DNA of 7,141 nt from Gammaproteobacteria bacterium (GTDB lineage: Bacteria; Pseudomonadota; Gammaproteobacteria; UBA9214), in contig DAOVVG010000125.1 in NCBI GenBank assembly GCA_030632175.1, forward strand, positions 1 through 7,141, read 5' to 3'. Every line of letters starts with the position of its first letter. The first letter of the stretch is position 1. A model generated the notes under the pieces. The model did not search any database. It was not told the origin of the DNA and saw only the letters and a program-made list of their open reading frames with translations. A program made the translations under genes and the position numbers. Shown one piece after another: positions 5,232 through 7,141 of this stretch.

Positions 5232-6515
5232 ATGAATATTCTGATCGTTGGTGGTGGTGGCCGGGAACATGCCCTTGCGTGGAAAGCGGCGCAGTCCTCC
5301 CGGGCGGATACCGTATATGTAGCACCGGGTAATGCCGGTACTGCACTGGAGCCCGGTATCGAGAATGTTGACATTGATGCGTGTGACATTGACGGATTGC
5401 TTGCTTTTGCGCAGCGCAACAACATTGGTCTGACCATTGTTGGACCGGAATTACCACTGGTGGCCGGTATTGTGGACCGTTTTACTGCGACTGGCCTGCG
5501 TTGTTTTGGCCCGTCGGCAGGCGCCGCACAGCTGGAGGGTTCCAAGACCTTCGCCAAGGATTTTCTGCAGCGACATAACATTCCCACGGCTGCCTATGCG
5601 GTCTTTACCGATACGGATGCAGCGACTGCCTATATACGCGAGCAGGGTGCCCCGATAGTCATCAAGGCGGATGGCCTTGCCGCCGGCAAGGGCGTCATTC
5701 TGGCGCAGACGGAGGCCGAGGCCATAACGGCGGTTACAGAAATGCTCAGTGGTAACACCTTTGGTGAGGCCGGAAGCCGTGTCGTTGTAGAAGAGTATCT
5801 GCAAGGTGAGGAAGCCAGTTTCATTGTGATGGTTGATGGCAGCCATTGCCTGCCACTGGCCACTTCACAGGATCACAAGGCGCGTGATAATGGCGACACC
5901 GGTCCGAATACCGGCGGGATGGGTGCGTATTCGCCGGCCCCGGTAGTCACGCCGGAGATTCACGAGCGGGTGATGAACGAGGTGATCCTGCCGACAGTGA
6001 ACGGCATGCAGGCTGAAGGAAATGCCTTTACAGGTTTTCTGTATGCCGGACTGATGGTCGCAGCCGACGGTACCCCCGGAGTGCTCGAGTTTAACGTGCG
6101 CTTTGGTGATCCCGAGACGCAGCCTGTGCTGTTGCGCTTGCGCTCGGACCTGGTTGATTTATGTGAGGCGGCGCTGGATGGCCAACTGGATACAGTGACG
6201 GCAGAATGGGATACACGTCCGGCCCTGGGCGTGGTGCTGGCTGCCGGGGGCTACCCGGATGGCTATCGCACAGGGGATGTAATCAGCGGCCTTGACGAAG
6301 CTGAAGGCGCGGATTGCAAGGTGTTTCACGCCGGGACCAAACAGCAGGATGGCGTGACTGTCACCAGTGGTGGCCGCGTCCTGTGTGTCTGTGCGCTGGG
6401 TGACAGCATCGCCGCTGCGCAACAGCGTTCCTATGCCTGTGTTCAGAGTATTCATTGGCCGGATATGTATTACCGTACGGATATCGGTTATCGTGCAATT
6501 GCGCGTGAGACGTAG
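5232..6515 (+). CDS. purD: Phosphoribosylamine-glycine ligase (GAR synthetase) PurD
   Basis: 427 residues, against about 429 in E. coli. PurD joins glycine to 5-phosphoribosylamine with ATP, the second step of de novo purine synthesis. The N-terminal domain begins MNILIVGGGGREHALAWK, with the glycine loop at residues 7-10. The ATP-grasp core shows IKADGLAAGKGV (144-155), VVEEYLQGEEASF, the loop GPNTGGMGAYSP (224-235) and the metal-binding segment EFNVRFGDPETQ (286-297). The C-terminal domain contains LAAGGYPD and ends GYRAIARET. The stop TAG (6513-6515) is formed by the GTAG foot of the REPIN at 6512-6596, so the tail may have been set by the repeat. All core motifs are present. It is probably transcribed with purH. 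Confidence 0.98.
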   Translation: MNILIVGGGGREHALAWKAAQSSRADTVYVAPGNAGTALEPGIENVDIDACDIDGLLAFAQRNNIGLTIVGPELPLVAGIVDRFTATGLRCFGPSAGAAQLEGSKTFAKDFLQRHNIPTAAYAVFTDTDAATAYIREQGAPIVIKADGLAAGKGVILAQTEAEAITAVTEMLSGNTFGEAGSRVVVEEYLQGEEASFIVMVDGSHCLPLATSQDHKARDNGDTGPNTGGMGAYSPAPVVTPEIHERVMNEVILPTVNGMQAEGNAFTGFLYAGLMVAADGTPGVLEFNVRFGDPETQPVLLRLRSDLVDLCEAALDGQLDTVTAEWDTRPALGVVLAAGGYPDGYRTGDVISGLDEAEGADCKVFHAGTKQQDGVTVTSGGRVLCVCALGDSIAAAQQRSYACVQSIHWPDMYYRTDIGYRAIARET

Positions 6516-6596
6516 GATGGGTAAAGCGTAGCGTACCCATCGGACCAGAGTGTTGTACTTGATGGGTACGTCACTGCGTTCCTTTACCCATCCTAC
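6512..6596. repeat. REPIN-like inverted REP pair, GTAGGATGGG family, copy B
   Basis: The left arm (6512-6541) is GTAG, stem GATGGGTA (6516-6523), a 10-base loop and TACCCATC (6534-6541). The right arm (6561-6596), read on the minus strand, has the same foot and stem but a 16-base loop (6569-6584). The arms are separated by 19 bases. The outer 15 bases of the two arms pair perfectly, as do the inner GATGGGTACG-type ends. Compared with the copy at 1133-1269, the short-loop and long-loop arms lie on opposite sides, so this copy is inserted in the opposite orientation. It supplies the purD stop codon and ends five bases before the lemA Shine-Dalgarno sequence, filling the whole gap. It may reduce read-through into lemA; that is inference. 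Confidence 0.9.
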
Positions 6597-6600
6597 AGAC

Positions 6601-6606
6601 AAGGGG
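6601..6606 (+). promoter_or_regulatory. Shine-Dalgarno sequence of lemA
   Basis: AAGGGG lies seven bases before the ATG at 6614 and supports that start. It begins five bases after the end of the REPIN. I see no promoter in the gap outside the repeat. Confidence 0.7.
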
Positions 6607-6613
6607 TTTGAAT

Positions 6614-7141
6614 ATGGAAATATTTGGCTGGGTTATTGTGGTACTCATTATTGGTATCCCGCTGTGGGGTGTGTCGCTTTACAACCGGCTGGTCAACCTG
6701 CGCAATCAGGTCAAGAATGCCTGGCGCCAGATTGATGTGCAGCTAAAGCGTCGTCATGACCTGATCCCCAACCTTGTTGAAGTCGTCAAGGACTACATGT
6801 CCTACGAGCAGGAGACGCTGGAGAAGGTTATCCAGGCACGCAACCAGGCGGCAGGCGCTGCTGATCCCGAGGCGGCCATTGCCGCTGAAGGTATTCTGGG
6901 CAGCGCCATGGGCAAATTGTTTGCGCTGATGGAGAACTATCCCGATCTCAAGGCCAACGAGAATGTATCTCGCCTGATGGAAGAACTGAGCGCCACCGAA
7001 AACAAGATTTCGTTTTCCCGGCAGTTCTATAATGACAGTGCCATGTCGTTGAATAATGGCGTGGAGACCTTCCCGTCGAACCTGATTGCCGGCGCATTTG
7101 GTTTCAAGCAGGCGCCCTATTTTCAGGTGCCGGAAGTCGAA
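6614..7141 (+). CDS. lemA: LemA family membrane protein (3' end missing)
   Basis: 176 codons are open from the ATG at 6614 to the window edge without a stop. Residues about 4-22 (GWVIVVLIIGIPLWGVSLY) form one membrane helix. The family signature follows: NRLVNLRNQVKNAWRQIDVQ, then LKRRHDLIPNLVE and VVKDYMSYEQETLE. The long helical region continues with FALMENYPDLKANENVSRLMEEL, ATENKISFSRQFYND and a late segment LIAGAFGFKQAPYF. LemA proteins usually have about 190-200 residues, so only the last few codons are probably missing. They are membrane-anchored helical bundle proteins; the biochemical role is not settled, and they often neighbour TPM-domain or M48 peptidase genes. None of these is visible here because the window ends. 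It may be transcribed from purHD or separately. Confidence 0.93.
   Translation, partial: MEIFGWVIVVLIIGIPLWGVSLYNRLVNLRNQVKNAWRQIDVQLKRRHDLIPNLVEVVKDYMSYEQETLEKVIQARNQAAGAADPEAAIAAEGILGSAMGKLFALMENYPDLKANENVSRLMEELSATENKISFSRQFYNDSAMSLNNGVETFPSNLIAGAFGFKQAPYFQVPEVE

Noticed and set aside
149..6596. CRISPR-like array
   Set aside because: The repeats are inverted pairs several hundred to thousands of bases apart and not regularly spaced direct repeats; no cas genes are present.
6550..6735. 61-codon plus-strand open frame across the last repeat
   Set aside because: It overlaps the lemA start in a different frame; lemA has a good Shine-Dalgarno sequence and clear family motifs.

Overview
This window is a chromosomal housekeeping locus from a gammaproteobacterium of fairly high GC content. 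The gene order is accC (3' end) - prmA - zinc-ribbon/DUF3426 membrane protein - dusB - fis - purH - purD - lemA (5' part), all on the + strand. The prmA to purD order resembles the one I know from Pseudomonas and related gammaproteobacteria. In E. coli prmA-dusB-fis are adjacent but purHD lie elsewhere. The DUF3426 gene between prmA and dusB, and lemA after purD, point away from the Enterobacterales. I cannot name the genus.

Layout: 1-153 holds the last 50 codons of biotin carboxylase. prmA (241-1128) encodes the ribosomal protein L11 methyltransferase. 1317-2102 encodes a zinc-ribbon protein with one membrane segment. dusB (2235-3221, GTG start) overlaps fis (3218-3472) by ATGA and is probably translationally coupled to it. 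purH (3585-5153) and purD (5232-6515) carry the last two and the second steps of de novo IMP synthesis. lemA begins at 6614 and runs off the right edge. No gap exceeds 300 bases, and I see no RNA genes, CRISPR arrays or transposase genes.

The genes are conventional. They cover fatty acid precursor supply, ribosome and tRNA modification, a nucleoid protein and purine synthesis, which fits a growth-rate-linked cluster. I did not find a new gene system. The least ordinary content is in the gaps: four of the seven gene junctions hold a REPIN-like element, meaning two inverted REP units that each begin with GTAG. Two unrelated sequence families alternate along the locus: GTAGGAGCGG at 149-215 and 3496-3559, and GTAGGATGGG at 1133-1269 and 6512-6596. 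In two cases the GTAG foot of the element supplies the TAG stop codon of the upstream gene (accC and purD). One GTAGGATGGG copy carries a 52-base insertion inside a REP loop. Fis is also unusually short at its N-terminus.
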